Counted from the first letter of the stretch, positions 39,301 to 43,325 are shown. The stretch is DNA of 62,625 nt from UBA1181 sp963619325 (GCA_963619325.1 CAVEVQ010000013.1:1-62625), one strand, 5' to 3'. Numbers and translations are program-made. The notes: a model not told the origin generated them from the letters alone.

Positions 39301-40343
39301 GCGGAGTGACCACCAGGCATTAATCGTTTATATCCATTGACATAATTTTCAACAAGACAATCGTGATTGTATGCTTTTATTTTTATAGTTTTCCCTATGT
39401 GTTCCCTTAGATCGTAGATGTTGGTAGTCCATGGTTTATAAACAACATTCTCTCCTCTCCTTGAGCTTTTCAAACATGATTCGCCTGATTCAATAGTTGT
39501 AAGTGTTTTGTCGGACGCATTTGCGTTTCCGAAGTAGGTTGCGCATGGCAGTGTGGTATTCCCGTCAACTAAACTTACTGAAATTCCCGAACCAGGATAA
39601 GCGTCTCCAGCGTGGCTATCGTTGGCAGGTTCAACAAGTACAATTGCGTATGCAACTTGTAATATCGTACTCTTTTCTGTAACCTTAAATGTATATTCGA
39701 CTTTTTCTGAAGTGGCTCCGTATTGCCATGCAATATTAGTTCCCCCTATTTCACTCCATCCAGTTTCGCATTTTCCTGGGTTCCCTAAACGTGCAGCACC
39801 TTTGAAATTGTCGTTCTCGGGTAGTGTGTATAATGGCGTGCAAGATGTACTCCATCCTACTTGCATTACTCCATCAACTTCTGATTTGTTGAAAATAGTG
39901 AATGAGCCTAAAAATGAACTGGTCGCATTTATATTCCTTACGCCCCACTCATCTTGATTTTCTACGTCAGCACATTTTGGAAAATTGCCGTCAGCTTGAG
40001 AGTTTAATACGTATCCCCCATGGTCATTACAATTTCCGGCTGATGTAGTACCATCTTTGCATTGGTAAAGTCCAGATGCGCATGTCCCATATCCTTGCAA
40101 AGTTTGACTCCTATTAACAGTACCTGTTCCTGCTAATGTATATACACATTTTGAGTTTGAGTTCCTAGCATCTTGGGGTCTCCAATACGAATAATATTGA
40201 GTCCAACCGTCCCAACCTTTGGAAAAGTCGAGGTTGAGTTGGTCTCCGTCCTGGGCTTGGGCAGACAATGCCACAGTCGCAACTACGAGTGTTGTGATAA
40301 TTCTTCGAATATGCCGTTTAATGGCGTACTTATTTTGTTTCAT
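15309..40343 (-). CDS. Giant repetitive T9SS type B surface protein / putative adhesin (8,344 aa)
   Basis: One uninterrupted 25-kb reading frame. The start (MKQNKYAIKRHIRR...) gives a signal peptide ending at ALSAQAQ. Residues about 30-365 form a non-repetitive, Cys-containing N-terminal domain of lectin/MAM-like appearance (LDFSKGWDGWTQYYSY ... LPCATYFGNANAS). From about 370 to 8,200 it is built of Ig-like repeats of about 85 residues. I counted roughly 90 copies of the repeat start x-x-C-x-G/N-x(4-6)-L-x-A, each followed by Y-x-W, T-x-Y-x-V-x-V and a second Cys in D-x-x-G-C. The paired Cys suggest one disulfide per repeat. The C-terminus, with WAPTAFTPNNDGVND, FRLIIYNRVGTIVFEG, WDGNDKKG and GYITLVR, is a T9SS type B (gliding-motility CHU_C) sorting domain. 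It resembles SprB-type adhesins and is longer than Flavobacterium SprB. A PorP/SprF gene lies directly upstream, as next to sprB. Role inferred: cell-surface adhesion or motility. Confidence 0.9.
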   Translation of the reverse strand: MKQNKYAIKRHIRRIITTLVVATVALSAQAQDGDQLNLDFSKGWDGWTQYYSYWRPQDARNSNSKCVYTLAGTGTVNRSQTLQGYGTCASGLYQCKDGTTSAGNCNDHGGYVLNSQADGNFPKCADVENQDEWGVRNINATSSFLGSFTIFNKSEVDGVMQVGWSTSCTPLYTLPENDNFKGAARLGNPGKCETGWSEIGGTNIAWQYGATSEKVEYTFKVTEKSTILQVAYAIVLVEPANDSHAGDAYPGSGISVSLVDGNTTLPCATYFGNANASDKTLTTIESGESCLKSSRRGENVVYKPWTTNIYDLREHIGKTIKIKAYNHDCLVENYVNGYKRLMPGGHSAHMYVTGAAQEMRIDVENCPKDDKVRIYVPKGFENYEWKTSDGTILKDESGNAYTDYYAYVKRSEIQDIDYICTISGSNTSCTTITAKTRIAKEPIKSEVKALRSCYNRVTFSDTSWVPKVLVSNPDPVLTQLDTIKSWHWVCVEKASNKVVYDQTFTKSSEFDETFPWTATNKGEYVMTLTVTTVNGCEKSTSVEFKVMQTPTVDMNGVTDICANEKSTLTINNYMSEVSGKQNRYVWKKCDDTDNLTSCTIKQDSTAGVNSNSFTIDGGVADNAGHYLTEIYRYESVYSGTVALKDTSTLCSYEKTFDVSIKNIPEFDFYDKAEKANANIVYTKEGKRKVVEICKGQTKDVAVIGTYSYIDNSGSTITGDLKGTDDGVDATSSNIVWSNTERTRKVTLGPADTTKYLANASYNGCTATDSIFVYVKPLPELTIDAPKAICVGESATLEHKASENDRTKAVSGYKWYTKDGNTRTELAGENKTTLEVGPFQSVAGSTSKIYRYSFSALNKFACSDTIDVQVTVRDTPNATISDPAAICQGQNVIINAYGADSCLWSTRTTKDKMPSSINEVPPTANYTYKVTAFRNYSDVTCQSTYYKKVTTNKIPEIKIKGDTDLCMNDVLELVAQDTAIYTGWNNEANKTVTYKWNKNDADGADLKLTPTFSTVYTVTATVTSGTGTNATSCSSTKTQQVIVRDLPVFTVTPASSRVCPGEEDLITADSVGMEAFRFYTMTNGNQTWLTDWQTVTDMKNTFNTYTLTADGDGKTQKTIEVFAIGRDYHGCENIFSTTITVKTTPTLKISSADNICDEESMNLVPSGAEDGTYTWYMAYGDPTDAIADPSKRTAVRTEPGDGVTVTPSMGAQKYDKVTYFLRGTKDACEGETYKTITINPMPEIEIEGDLTICKGENTTLEAKCTTSGVNIKSWSWTGQNNNTNKITVSPLTDQTYNIVATADAGCAGRASATVKVNTPANITIEGGKAICGGEQAELNVTADKTIQSVTWTTSPTVDDSDIEYNTDKTTIKATLNEVTLFTASVIDENLCSSIKTKSVVVYEKPIIEQTETAFCEGKNLSVTVTGAATYKWYSTQQDESNYKTGAGSLSSGAKYTETWESIKKKIATGQNKYTLYVVGQESGCYTQKEVELDINPQPTPVITGNHIYCLGEDIELTANYANATAYLWSNGQDKQTMTTTALTSASNFKVTVTDNAGCTGEATYTVKVHEAPTVVATAKDDVCRDSVVTITAAATPATVGNTNISYQWYEGDASTKYTGSGNTTNKIEPTINTQDGTIKYIVSAGETHSDEYDGVTETKVCTSSAEKTINERPNPEVTIAEPAKICQGTSTSLTASNSVSSAIVNSWTWYAIDNANKETQLAGTSSYITLSAATLENANKFKAVAKTNYGCTNFSEQEIKYQPTYTAEILAEDGVTEHNDEYFVCQDQDFQLKVKIKDENGNEVSDVSGFLFTWAPQGGSGQTTSAMQINADQEFSLTLSTPEGCAVTVDPLTIHYKAKPIVTITHPTGNICAGDNNVTLTAKSTNYSTGMDEDGWSWYIGDSKDGSATSNQYNISDLAQTTTYKVSGKLAIYGCQSEFAYDEVTVNEKPDLTITAVDNACEGATVELTASSSKESTETPIYWTDNLYGNNGNTKVSKARKITVVGTGTQSFTASITVAGCTSEATKAINIHAKPTVALSGNDYVCQGSTEGLKLTATKTGDAADATSNAWVWNINNTNSNENTILPTTNPTTVKVTYTDANNCSAEATKDLYIQANPILMIEGETAGSETICQGDEKTLTASFSAAKNYDGTDMSLNGGYTWLIGATQQSETGAAFTTPSIDAESVVTVKATNTMGCEGSATYTLSTKPYPTFTADDVTICSGEVATVKATATDADKAGDYYSWTWEGEDGHNVTPKTGSSYSEKLTKDRTYLLTATKNGCTSEEKQVKVTVKENPVFTVPNDVRMCYGESKTLQLTDGTVAPTRYVWTTAVGLVPSTTEKNVANLTPNTTGTLQYTVTGEKDYAVGTSTLTCTAQQSIKVTVNAIPSVSISGDNNICYGATTDLTATSTTATSFQWYKGDVSTGTKIEGNETANLTTDKLTTTTTYSVVGTDGYGCQSAATTYEVKVKDDITIAYGNPTVCEGGNTTITISGATSINWYTDATRNTIDATTGPSRTLSNITDEDADGVAKYYITAYNNGCGKDAVVEVAVNKTPTITFNTDKAGRNINTNDRSSEICLNEVFGLTAKSDINNTTFKWNVNDGNGADLSTTPKYGTKYTVKATTADNCSSESDWTVIVNSNPAVTITSDNSSVCAGANVTLTPSAKTNNEENTNVTYSWSSAETADGTYSAETATNDKIVINDATDTRTYKVTAEDNTTKCTGSATYTVTVNPIPTFEFTSTAVCEGNPMTISLTNMAVTENTTYAWKYWDEGNSEPASINLANATSVTLQASNRTYKVTATTKAGCTYESEKTIRANSTPTFGVEKENLYICSGGQESAELVATDADKYTIVWTDASKAVLTPTGDNSGKITVTPTTRSVYTATATSTDGCTATKTAIVNVVNSPKPEVTQDGAACIGNSVTLTPGLQITQSGSTVTYTWYEDAALTKEMTDNNGVLEYQISETSPNSISVWLKAVETTTNKTCVGSAEYTFNRVEKPEIAVLGDTVRCDGATGTIRLSGANSYTWKSEGTTGSSLQETLNYNDLTGTNGIRKYKEYSVNAVSGECSADITFKVYVYPKPEANIYADASDKNATEATICKNGDITLNADVNKNYTWEVPGYSWSGGAATYEATNLVKGQTYSLYVTDTHTHGTATTTCRSNKAEFKVNIQDLPTITIATEDGASKYCTNGSFTLKEDGKTNLTDYQWGYVDANGNTQTIAGATQSTYTVSPFTETTTYVLTAASNDALKCKNSNSITIEAKPLPTLTFKNVSVCDGKQAIFVVDKANSNINTFYVGTDKTNTYPSTYTTNEDKGLVAGTQYTYTFGATLDGCDVDNITSVTVTPNYKPIVEFTDENNQDFKICKGSTVNLSVSDKEANSTTQDQNFAWSWSNETGNGKTNSVDNVSTNTTFRVTATNENGCVNSASQTVTVVTPNPITISGDVEICENEDATLTASGVSSNISWTVTEEGTNVDASRLQFSADMKMVTIAEVTGEIKATVTGNEGTPSCTTSSEVYTVSVKEKPEITVADKVEVCKGNAVSVTASSSTTGATIQWEGGLKGYLEYSVAPTKDSTLTVNAYTTTSGGNTCETKKTVDVKVNALPTPEIEGKNFCYGSTAELTVKDAASRTSSTFAWSGPKAGEGATLTDINREGTYTVTETDANKCVGTATKEIMRLELPKITIERSNYAWDDDKKVCADSAITLVASANGATENFVWDQDGTTLSSATGTLNNTLEAKIADGKTTSKFTVTGAIKYADDVTCANTATYTATKSDMPTFDLVAKTVCTGANSTIKVENSNSTNTTYKWSWTDSEGDKEHAGSYKEIATDGKTTFTVVGTLGHCTLKKQITPTLFAEPSLNDILNKGDNPLCLNGNTQLVLEGALNDAEVSTVRWATNRDNNSITNTNTVVNPSINSTINVEPTMIGTRTYTATVPFGENNQCSVSKSIELNVIDAPEIKVDGETNICMGTQAELTLSNYTNGIEWYAVGADKKTPTGNAIHSGADKFTPTITSDTVFYVTATSAEGCGNSKLVELKVKNLPTVTFSGDSVICKNSATTISIQTQSMKSIYQKLEDGSYTTTSSYNYKLSPEANTKYTFHFTANNGCEFERDLNVKVMDLPTIQINGEKNGNSTICLNSSADLQVSGGDNTSEYTWSTGATATGKEEISVSPKVETKYFAIGKKHYQINTTDLVCSDTAFHTVKIQQLPSVGIAKVSAVCQDSVAELTISPYTDGYTYVWSHNGNAITSNADGSAISGETVKIKLGTESSYTYNVKCTDNTTLNCVNDASITVTTKPNPTVTATVDPVCLNATATLIATSSLTSSEYEWKDGEGTTLSRSSQYNVVVEKPTTYYVTVTKDGCKKNAEVTTSLYSQPTIAITMDDDNTLRQRDSLVCKGGSTKLKATAQNGTTPYSFAWSNGDNNETTTTAKLNSNTSYFVSVTDNNGCTATDTMEVKVKVNPVITISGEKNICKGNDVVLTASATSESTKNTNVSYVWSVADEDNKNDVNPISLLINADLKVNVTGTDEYGCVATSKDFSVTMKNSPTLYISGTRTICNGQSTTLSVSGAGAGADKYLWYEEGKESEGVNGTSHTFNNTATTTYHVRGTNSYGCQTDSSFTIKVNELPVVDITGDKYICENSSSTLNATPTGDYSYSWNNGKTTAENAVTPSEDTEYTVTVTDNQTACSSEKTFMVVVKKNPTVSLDVVSAICADSTIKVVANTNSTESTPDTYTWNGTASTNNKFEEAAGNTDKTITLETSKTYTDANNLTCTANVTKTVVVKANPEVEIDPVVICDGETAKLTANDGNTANRYIWPTDGETPNTSWTASNVEVGTNEYNVTGILRHVVSNTTLDCKKTVTATITSYSLPELSISGPAFVCKETTTELKAIDATSKADTWKWSNGETQDAITVNAPATGTTTYTVEGMYAIDPTATNKKYCSSSATFELGSYTNPTFTVDAPTSVCNGTEAKLSVIGNNLKQVRWCDITGKTDDASLVLTQADTIGYETTLTLDNVTTKKTIRAYAWNNDGCAVYKTVTVDVKTNPTLTIAGNTTVCKGSVAQLTVTGASTYVWNDSNDDTKFTSASVNIEVNEPITYTVIGKQNGCETKKDVQLSVYELPTVSISAYDGKDATGDALSITKVNNRKQTAICYNKDFSLKATSDNAHTINRYVWEDNSQETEVVNFTANQGKTYIVKGEDNNGCSASDTLVVNVNTLPDFEVPAITKVCKDSTVTIEATAEKTLSYKWDTQSDYSENSKYTTKVTADAQTETTYSVWAKDENGCESAERQFKLVSKANPALTLTSDNTENMVCYDSKASLKVENTNSGLSTSSTRYVWENDESKTGQSYTTEAINKKTTFSVKATMDGCTAVGTIEIDNFPTPEPIVDNVTGCSNSEVTLSVANGKTYTNSNIQNIKWDGKPSLSSETYTFVPSMDGENHSVEITDANGCSATKEDITVSIKELPKFEVSENRSFCIDSVVTLTATPVDKSNTYTYTWTDEDGNAITSATISGANNNTFSLPKDILKSDLKVKVSAVDQTELSCDSSYTITVKAKENPTITTVTTVSEICKNQTATLVVSGSGEKYVWKDKFGVELSNTYSISVKVDHDTTIYVYSTLDECTTPQEFTIKMNELPKMELEDAEICYKQSHTFTTTTGLNKYKWYNETSRKDVTENESNNELTVAPDLSSNYYVVGWNEKGCYDTARASLTVHSLPVIKSSYEKTVCENGTVTVSVSDQNLTYAWNRESDGSLNYGSDLSHDYTVGEYPKVETYTIYARTATTAGSCEDSTKIEVNTKEIPQLNIAFRDTCIGYRTIMAGQNKNVRYTWYSENDKDTPLSTASSYSTTEGLKDDQTGYYVVGTMNGCKNDSTFYITAWSLPTIKIKGSATVCQGNDDTLRVDNPTLGWSYKWDNGSYTVDDTTYAIYPSKPTQYTLSGRDLKGCVNTDQIYVALNPKPEFTVNGDKEVCVNKTSYLYATPTSTGILNYRYEWYNSQGDLIAQTDGTDAMSIKVTQDTVLIVRGYDKDQKNCYTEVEHNIKVNATPVITVSKQDLEVCDGTSAYIEVSANVDATFQWETGEETRYINPVLNLENGKTQSFTVTATSTDTTQCASSETYSVNVLELPVVTADGTTVCYGTAATLTATATSTNEGDITYRWADATNEGAEFTTNTLTNPATFEVEVTDGKSCTNKATATVSIYELPVFTLTATTPICRNTETEITANSSDSRSLEYVWVDEKESTGYAATNTYTHSVGQDTTFIVWAKDEHDCRSSMKTNVKVKEYPVLSMRMESDTVCYNESRTVYVSGATNGYVWEVDGQVIKNEDGNNYTNNYYRLENVVERQKIHVLGNSNGCTTTIDTAIKVWDLPVITIDDVAPICFGKSTELEAHGGVDGKYKWTNGAVDAKTSVIPTRSGVNTYSVTGQDIHGCKNSAEIDVTVNKLPVVAIAQDSDYVCRGYNTELKAEVTSDVAVEAYQWHNEDGSMIEGATNATFQPTIDNDSYTYWLVVKDINGCVDSATTTLKAKEFPVITHRTSTRRDSVCKGGNIVIYVSGAETYQWNQADAEGLDDSNTFSIEQLTTKQKYTVTGWKNGCSTNYDITIDTLQLPVFTVNNAVICLNDNAELKVSDNAVADRTTTLKWRHNGSSDNVIYVSPASTRDYTVTATDQYNCKTEVSANVLVRPLPTDVMIDALSSICKNDTLKLKAQSTTGREYTWYSSADTTKAENFIKKYKYTEDEQLEAVITQDTTFYLLAVNEYSCRYLTSKKISNINPPVLEKEYVDSICDGSRASLAIRGASTYRWDIDGSTKSFRTDVITQDTVFYVTGYANGCQSRDSFKVRKLELPVIGIDLATAEGTASDAICKGQDYRYMIGTGGVSGKYIWSTKQTTDTIRVAPSSSTIYRVTGYGKNGCQSTADTTLIVMPLPNVSIVAVDAVCNRDTFGLKAVVDDKDAIKSYVWTNYPDVTDDTLTTAITSNKNFTVTVTDMNGCYKQAEKLIQAKAYPSVSVTASPVDVCYGTTTVISAQGANAYQWEGLSASQRSFTAVITKDSTFVVEGTTDGCTTKDSVKVNVLQLPKVTIESNTGKDAICRRDSIILTAKNALTYVWSTGDTKTNIKVSPLVQTKYTAEGTDRNGCKNTAEFVLKVNLLPEFRIMGNDLVCEGMPDTLYVDYGGGKKISTYKWLSNSNVITDTFITKINENTTFIVEATDTNSCQYIAQKTVKTKSFPDVQISAVDEACYGTVANLTATGAASYVWMRQNESDTLSKTNMLNDSILKKTTYVLYGTTNGCTAEVTKTIQKINLPTVQISATSDVICIGRSTYLSGNDGLAEYIWSIGSAQQGVNVSPTSTTTYTLIGRNSRHCEARDSITIKVNSLPNVSIVGDDAACNGAHATLVGKGAATYLWTQTGETTDTIHPVITETKTFAVVGVDENGCQNSATWQVRKNDIPEITCTTPGSICLNSLASITATGANTYAWTTADNPSDTLSKSNTLNVVPKVDTKYVVTGSTNNCVAKDTVEIIVKELPNVTIKMSSDYICANDTMTLTGQGGKSYVWSTGDVTEKIEVSPFNNSTFTVTGTGENGCTDTANATITVKPLPNFDVEGDREICKNATAEFKAVANNAEDEYTYNWTWSENGTEMQDTKDRVNVLVTQNTNVHVEAVDLYGCTTKRDFVIKSKAFPELTFVAPATVCQRDLLSISAFGGNNYEWSTGSKTNQMTDYPESVGTVTYTLKASLNGCEKDSTVSVEVIAKPVLNIAGPDAVCAGERIGLKATGALTYKWNNNVYADSLTSYPSESSTYTVIGTSENGCTETLSKTVTVNKLPDFSIISADEVCTNSDLQVMGSGDAQTYYWGINIRKYEDNISTNQSYITIPGDMIDRTLTLFVKGVDYNGCATEKSKTIKTISTPDVFATGSGTVCIGDAVTFLGQGAETYMWERTWNQTIVHDGKDTVITMTERSNDYTYKFKPNGSDVLKLTGQLGQCATTISVPIDTLSVPNVTISGDRDICAGDKVSLTANGGYKYVWSNGVTNQKLEERLKKSMRYWVVVTGYNECQSQKYVDVTVHDIPPVKLTMNTMSGCPEVGTNIHLTATGAKDYIWTSDPSSYDIDGIVVDHVDATIYEKTLITVTGTSEYGCEASDTITISPMDFDPMIFSVTPRVIDEKNPIITLSGDYPEKANWTWTINRSEETGWETGEDVADTVVGNYTRYKFPNTYEKDSFLVQVAATDTNGCVYHGDTYIHVWRNTWAPTAFTPNNDGVNDVFRVSGTFQENGLSEILVSDFRLIIYNRVGTIVFEGDMEHTEWDGNDKKGNPCPQGVYGYVLSYQGEIQGMHKSGETKGYITLVR

Positions 40344-40403
40344 AAGTTTCTATGTATCAGTTCAATACCTGTTTCTGCTAAACCCTATTGCAGATTTTAC
40401 TCG

Positions 40404-40411
40404 CAAAGTTA
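40404..40411 (-). promoter_or_regulatory. -7 box of the giant adhesin gene
   Basis: TAACTTTG on the minus strand matches TAnnTTTG and would start transcription about 55 bases before the ATG at 40343. The -33 region has no clear TTTG. The 141-base gap suggests the adhesin can be expressed separately from porP/ompA. Confidence 0.45.
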
Positions 40412-40484
40412 AGAATTTTTCTATGATTAAGGAGCAGATTATAGTAACGTTTTTTTTCTCCTTGTGTTGTCCTATTCCTTTTTT

Positions 40485-41378
40485 TTATTTTGCAATGCGA
40501 ACGGATAACAGTATTTCATGGGTGTTCGACGGCAATGTGCTGCGACTCCCCAACCCACATTCATAGACATAGCCAATACGGAAAATGTGATGTTCTATGC
40601 CTAATAATACGGATAGATAGGAGGGGTTGCACTCATTGACAAGGTCGGGTCTCCATGAAAATCCTCCCCACACAAAACGGTCGTAGAAAGCTAAAAGCCC
40701 AATTTCTGCCAAATGTACTTTATTGCGATTCATATAGGCGAGATTCAACATCAAATCCCATTGTTGTCGCAGGTTAATGGCTCGTATTGCGTAGGCGTAA
40801 AAATGTCGGTCTGAACGATAACTCGTCGATTGCGTGTTCTGTATGTGTGTGCATGATGCTCCAAAGGTCCAATTTATGGAGGTGATTTCAACTCCTGTGT
40901 TGAAGTCGGGCGTGATTTTCCTTTCTTTGTCTTGCAGGTTGTCGTAGTCTTTTCGTTCACTTTCGTCGGCGATTTTGTTCTCTCCTGGATTATAGACGCC
41001 GACAAAAATGCCTGCAGACGCTCCCAACGACAACACCCACTTCGGCGTGAGGTCTATCTGATAGGAATATTCGGCTTTCAGCTCGGTGGTGCGGTGTCCG
41101 ACTCCTAAGGCATCGTAGGCTATGGTCAAACCGACTCCCGATTGTATTTTAGGTATGTAGTTGGTCGCATTGAAAAGTATCGTGTGGGGCGCATTATCTA
41201 CTCCAATCCATTGTAGCCGACCCAAAAGAAATAGGTCTACATCGCCAGTGTTGCCGACCCCCGCAGGGTTGATATTGCCTCGAGAGAACTGCTGTTGTGT
41301 GAAAAACAAATCTTGTTGGGCGTTGGTCGTTACAACACTCATCAATAGAAGAATGATATGTAATACTCTGTTTTTCAA
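40485..41378 (-). CDS. PorP/SprF family T9SS outer-membrane protein
   Basis: A 297-aa protein with a signal peptide (MKNRVLHIILLLMSVVTTNAQ). It shows the hallmark PorP/SprF opening QQDLFFTQQQFSRGNINPAGVGN, followed by amphipathic barrel strands such as LGASAGIFVGVYNPGEN. Family members sit in the outer membrane and are needed for secretion or attachment of particular T9SS type B cargo, as SprF is for SprB. It lies 141 bases upstream of the giant type B protein and 31 bases after the OmpA-family gene, so it is very likely the dedicated partner of that adhesin. Confidence 0.9.
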   Translation of the reverse strand: MKNRVLHIILLLMSVVTTNAQQDLFFTQQQFSRGNINPAGVGNTGDVDLFLLGRLQWIGVDNAPHTILFNATNYIPKIQSGVGLTIAYDALGVGHRTTELKAEYSYQIDLTPKWVLSLGASAGIFVGVYNPGENKIADESERKDYDNLQDKERKITPDFNTGVEITSINWTFGASCTHIQNTQSTSYRSDRHFYAYAIRAINLRQQWDLMLNLAYMNRNKVHLAEIGLLAFYDRFVWGGFSWRPDLVNECNPSYLSVLLGIEHHIFRIGYVYECGLGSRSTLPSNTHEILLSVRIAK

Positions 41379-41409
41379 CTGTATTGTTTGTCTTTTTTGA
41401 TGCTTTATT

Positions 41410-42105
41410 TTATTTCTTTACGGATATGACTACGCGACGGTTGAGTTGGTGGTCTCGCTCGGTTCTGGCATTACGAATGATGGGCTCCAGCTTGCTACGG
41501 CCAACGCAGGTGAGACGATTCGGGTCAACACCTTGGGCGACAAGTGTGCGGAAGAGTTGTTGGGCTCGCCGTTCCGACAAGGCTTGATTGTATGCTATAG
41601 AGCCTCGTTCGTCAGTATGGGCTGTCAGCAAGAAATTCTCACCTTTGTGATAATCAATGAATTGAAGAATGGTGTCTATCTCGGCGGTATAGTCGCGAGT
41701 GTAGTTGGATTGATCGAATTTAAAGTATAGAACGCAAGCCTCTGGCATGTTATCTGGCATATTATCTGACATAATAGGCGTATTAGGATTGTCTGTTGGT
41801 TTGTTTTCGTTGTCGTTCTCTTTATCGTTTATTTCGTTGCCGTCTAATATTTCATTGTCGTCTAACGTGTCGCCATTTCCTATAGAATCGTTTTCTGCAA
41901 TAAAGGTGCTGTCGGGAATGGTGTTGTTGTCTACTGAGTCTTTCTCTAATTCGTCATTCTCTTTATCATTTTGATTGTCAGCGATTTGAGGGTAACGCCA
42001 GCTGCGGTAAAACAGAGAGGATCCCCGCTCGGTGATGCGTGTCTTCTCTTTGGAAAAGGAACTTAGGGAGAATAATGTGATGAGAAAAGCGAGAAGTAGA
42101 CGCAT
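41410..42105 (-). CDS. OmpA-family peptidoglycan-binding outer-membrane protein
   Basis: A 231-aa protein: signal peptide (to about SSFS), a short Trp/Arg segment, a low-complexity linker rich in Asp, Asn and Glu (about 35-105), then a C-terminal OmpA/MotB domain. That domain contains YFKFDQSNY, a TAHTDERGSIAYNQALSERRAQ core and the NRRVVISV end. The conserved D and R of this domain contact the diaminopimelate of peptidoglycan. It probably tethers the outer-membrane complex of the neighbouring PorP protein to the cell wall. The linker is likely flexible and may bind Ca2+ non-specifically. Spacing to its neighbours is 14 and 31 bases, so it is in an operon with both. Confidence 0.9.
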   Translation of the reverse strand: MRLLLAFLITLFSLSSFSKEKTRITERGSSLFYRSWRYPQIADNQNDKENDELEKDSVDNNTIPDSTFIAENDSIGNGDTLDDNEILDGNEINDKENDNENKPTDNPNTPIMSDNMPDNMPEACVLYFKFDQSNYTRDYTAEIDTILQFIDYHKGENFLLTAHTDERGSIAYNQALSERRAQQLFRTLVAQGVDPNRLTCVGRSKLEPIIRNARTERDHQLNRRVVISVKK

Positions 42106-42119
42106 AAGGTTCTGGCTGT

Positions 42120-43325
42120 TTAAAGGCGTGTGTGTTGGGAAATGCTTTTCTTCTTGAAAGTGTGGATTCTGAAATCACAGTCGAAGAAGAGATAGATTCC
42201 GAAGGCGTAGTCCATGCCTGGCTCAGAGAAATCGTAATAGGCTTGGGCTTCGAATCCTAAGATTTTGTTGAGACAGTAGGTGGCTTTTATGGTTGCCATA
42301 TCTCTGCATTTGCGTTCGAAAGTGTCGTCGAAATAACTGCGTGATTGGAAAAGGTAACTGCCTCGTCCCGCTATGAATCCTTGTCCGTGCCAATAGCCGA
42401 TGGTGGTAGACCAATGGTGTTTAGGGTGGTTGTTCTGCACGGTTACTTGTGGGTATATGCCCCATCCATCTTTGAAATGGGTGTGGATGTGTTCTTCGTT
42501 AGAACGATTGGAGAAGAGGAAAAACGGCACTTCTATGCGTGTCTGCGTGCGTGTCGTCTCAAACTGAAAAGCAAGTCCTGCGGCTATGTTTGCCAATGTC
42601 TCCAGGCAGGTGTCTGCCAAAGTATTGATTTGTCCGCCTCGATGGTTCATCATCAGGTGGAGAGGTATTTCAAAGCGAGTTGTCGTGTCTTGGAATGGAG
42701 TGATTTTGAAGTTGTTAACCCATCCGAAAGTGAATTTTTCTTGCCATTCGGATCCTATTTCGATAAAGTCTTCCCAATTGCACCAAACCTCCGTGTTCCA
42801 ATGTTTTGTGTGGGCGAAAATCTGTAATCCCATCTCTTGATTGTCTCGATAGTAGCGGTCAAATCCGTACATGGGTTCGTAGAGGTTGTGGCAGAGGTTT
42901 CCGTAGAGCGAGCCTCCGACGAACGTAATCCATTCTGCAGGTGTGTATTGCAGTCGTACGATAGGGGCGACTTCCCGTATCTTCGTGTGATCGCCCGCGA
43001 TGCCTGTCAGGTGGACTCCGACGGTGGCTTCAAGAGCCTTGTTGGCACGATAGGTGAACGAAGGATTGAAGTGGAATCCCAATGCAGTGTACCCCTCGGT
43101 GTAAGGGAGGAAATACTCAGCATCTCGAGCGAAAGTGGTAATCTCTGGCGAAAAATAGAGTGTACGATGCTTGTCTCGTGTGCTGTTGGTTTGTTGCTCG
43201 ACTAAGAAAGGAATTTGTCGAGAGTTATAAAAATGACGAGGGAAGACACTGGTAATCGTGTCTTCCGCCATCATTAAAACATTGTTTAAAAGAAGCAAGA
43301 GTGATAGGATTGTGATTTTTCTCAT
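42120..43325 (-). CDS. Outer-membrane beta-barrel protein of unknown function
   Basis: A 401-aa protein with a signal peptide ending about MMAED. The mature part alternates short aromatic amphipathic strands such as FTYRANKALEATVGVHL and IVRLQYTPAEWITFVGGSLYGN. It ends in a strand-rich region (YAFGIYLFFDCDFRIHTF). I do not recognise a specific family. It is the first gene of a tight group with the OmpA-family, PorP/SprF and giant adhesin genes (14 bases to the next gene). A role in displaying or secreting the giant protein is therefore plausible but not shown. Confidence 0.65.
   Translation of the reverse strand: MRKITILSLLLLLNNVLMMAEDTITSVFPRHFYNSRQIPFLVEQQTNSTRDKHRTLYFSPEITTFARDAEYFLPYTEGYTALGFHFNPSFTYRANKALEATVGVHLTGIAGDHTKIREVAPIVRLQYTPAEWITFVGGSLYGNLCHNLYEPMYGFDRYYRDNQEMGLQIFAHTKHWNTEVWCNWEDFIEIGSEWQEKFTFGWVNNFKITPFQDTTTRFEIPLHLMMNHRGGQINTLADTCLETLANIAAGLAFQFETTRTQTRIEVPFFLFSNRSNEEHIHTHFKDGWGIYPQVTVQNNHPKHHWSTTIGYWHGQGFIAGRGSYLFQSRSYFDDTFERKCRDMATIKATYCLNKILGFEAQAYYDFSEPGMDYAFGIYLFFDCDFRIHTFKKKSISQHTRL

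Noticed and set aside
15309..40343. Many open frames on the plus strand inside the giant gene (for example around 25909-26388 and 30195-30737)
   Set aside because: They are antisense shadows of the repeat coding sequence: rich in Val, Ser and Phe, without conserved motifs or promoters, and overlapping an intact repeat protein.
15309..40343. A CRISPR array or DNA-level tandem repeat in the 25-kb region
   Set aside because: Repeats are protein-level and diverged at about 85 codons each; no short identical direct repeats with unique spacers occur.
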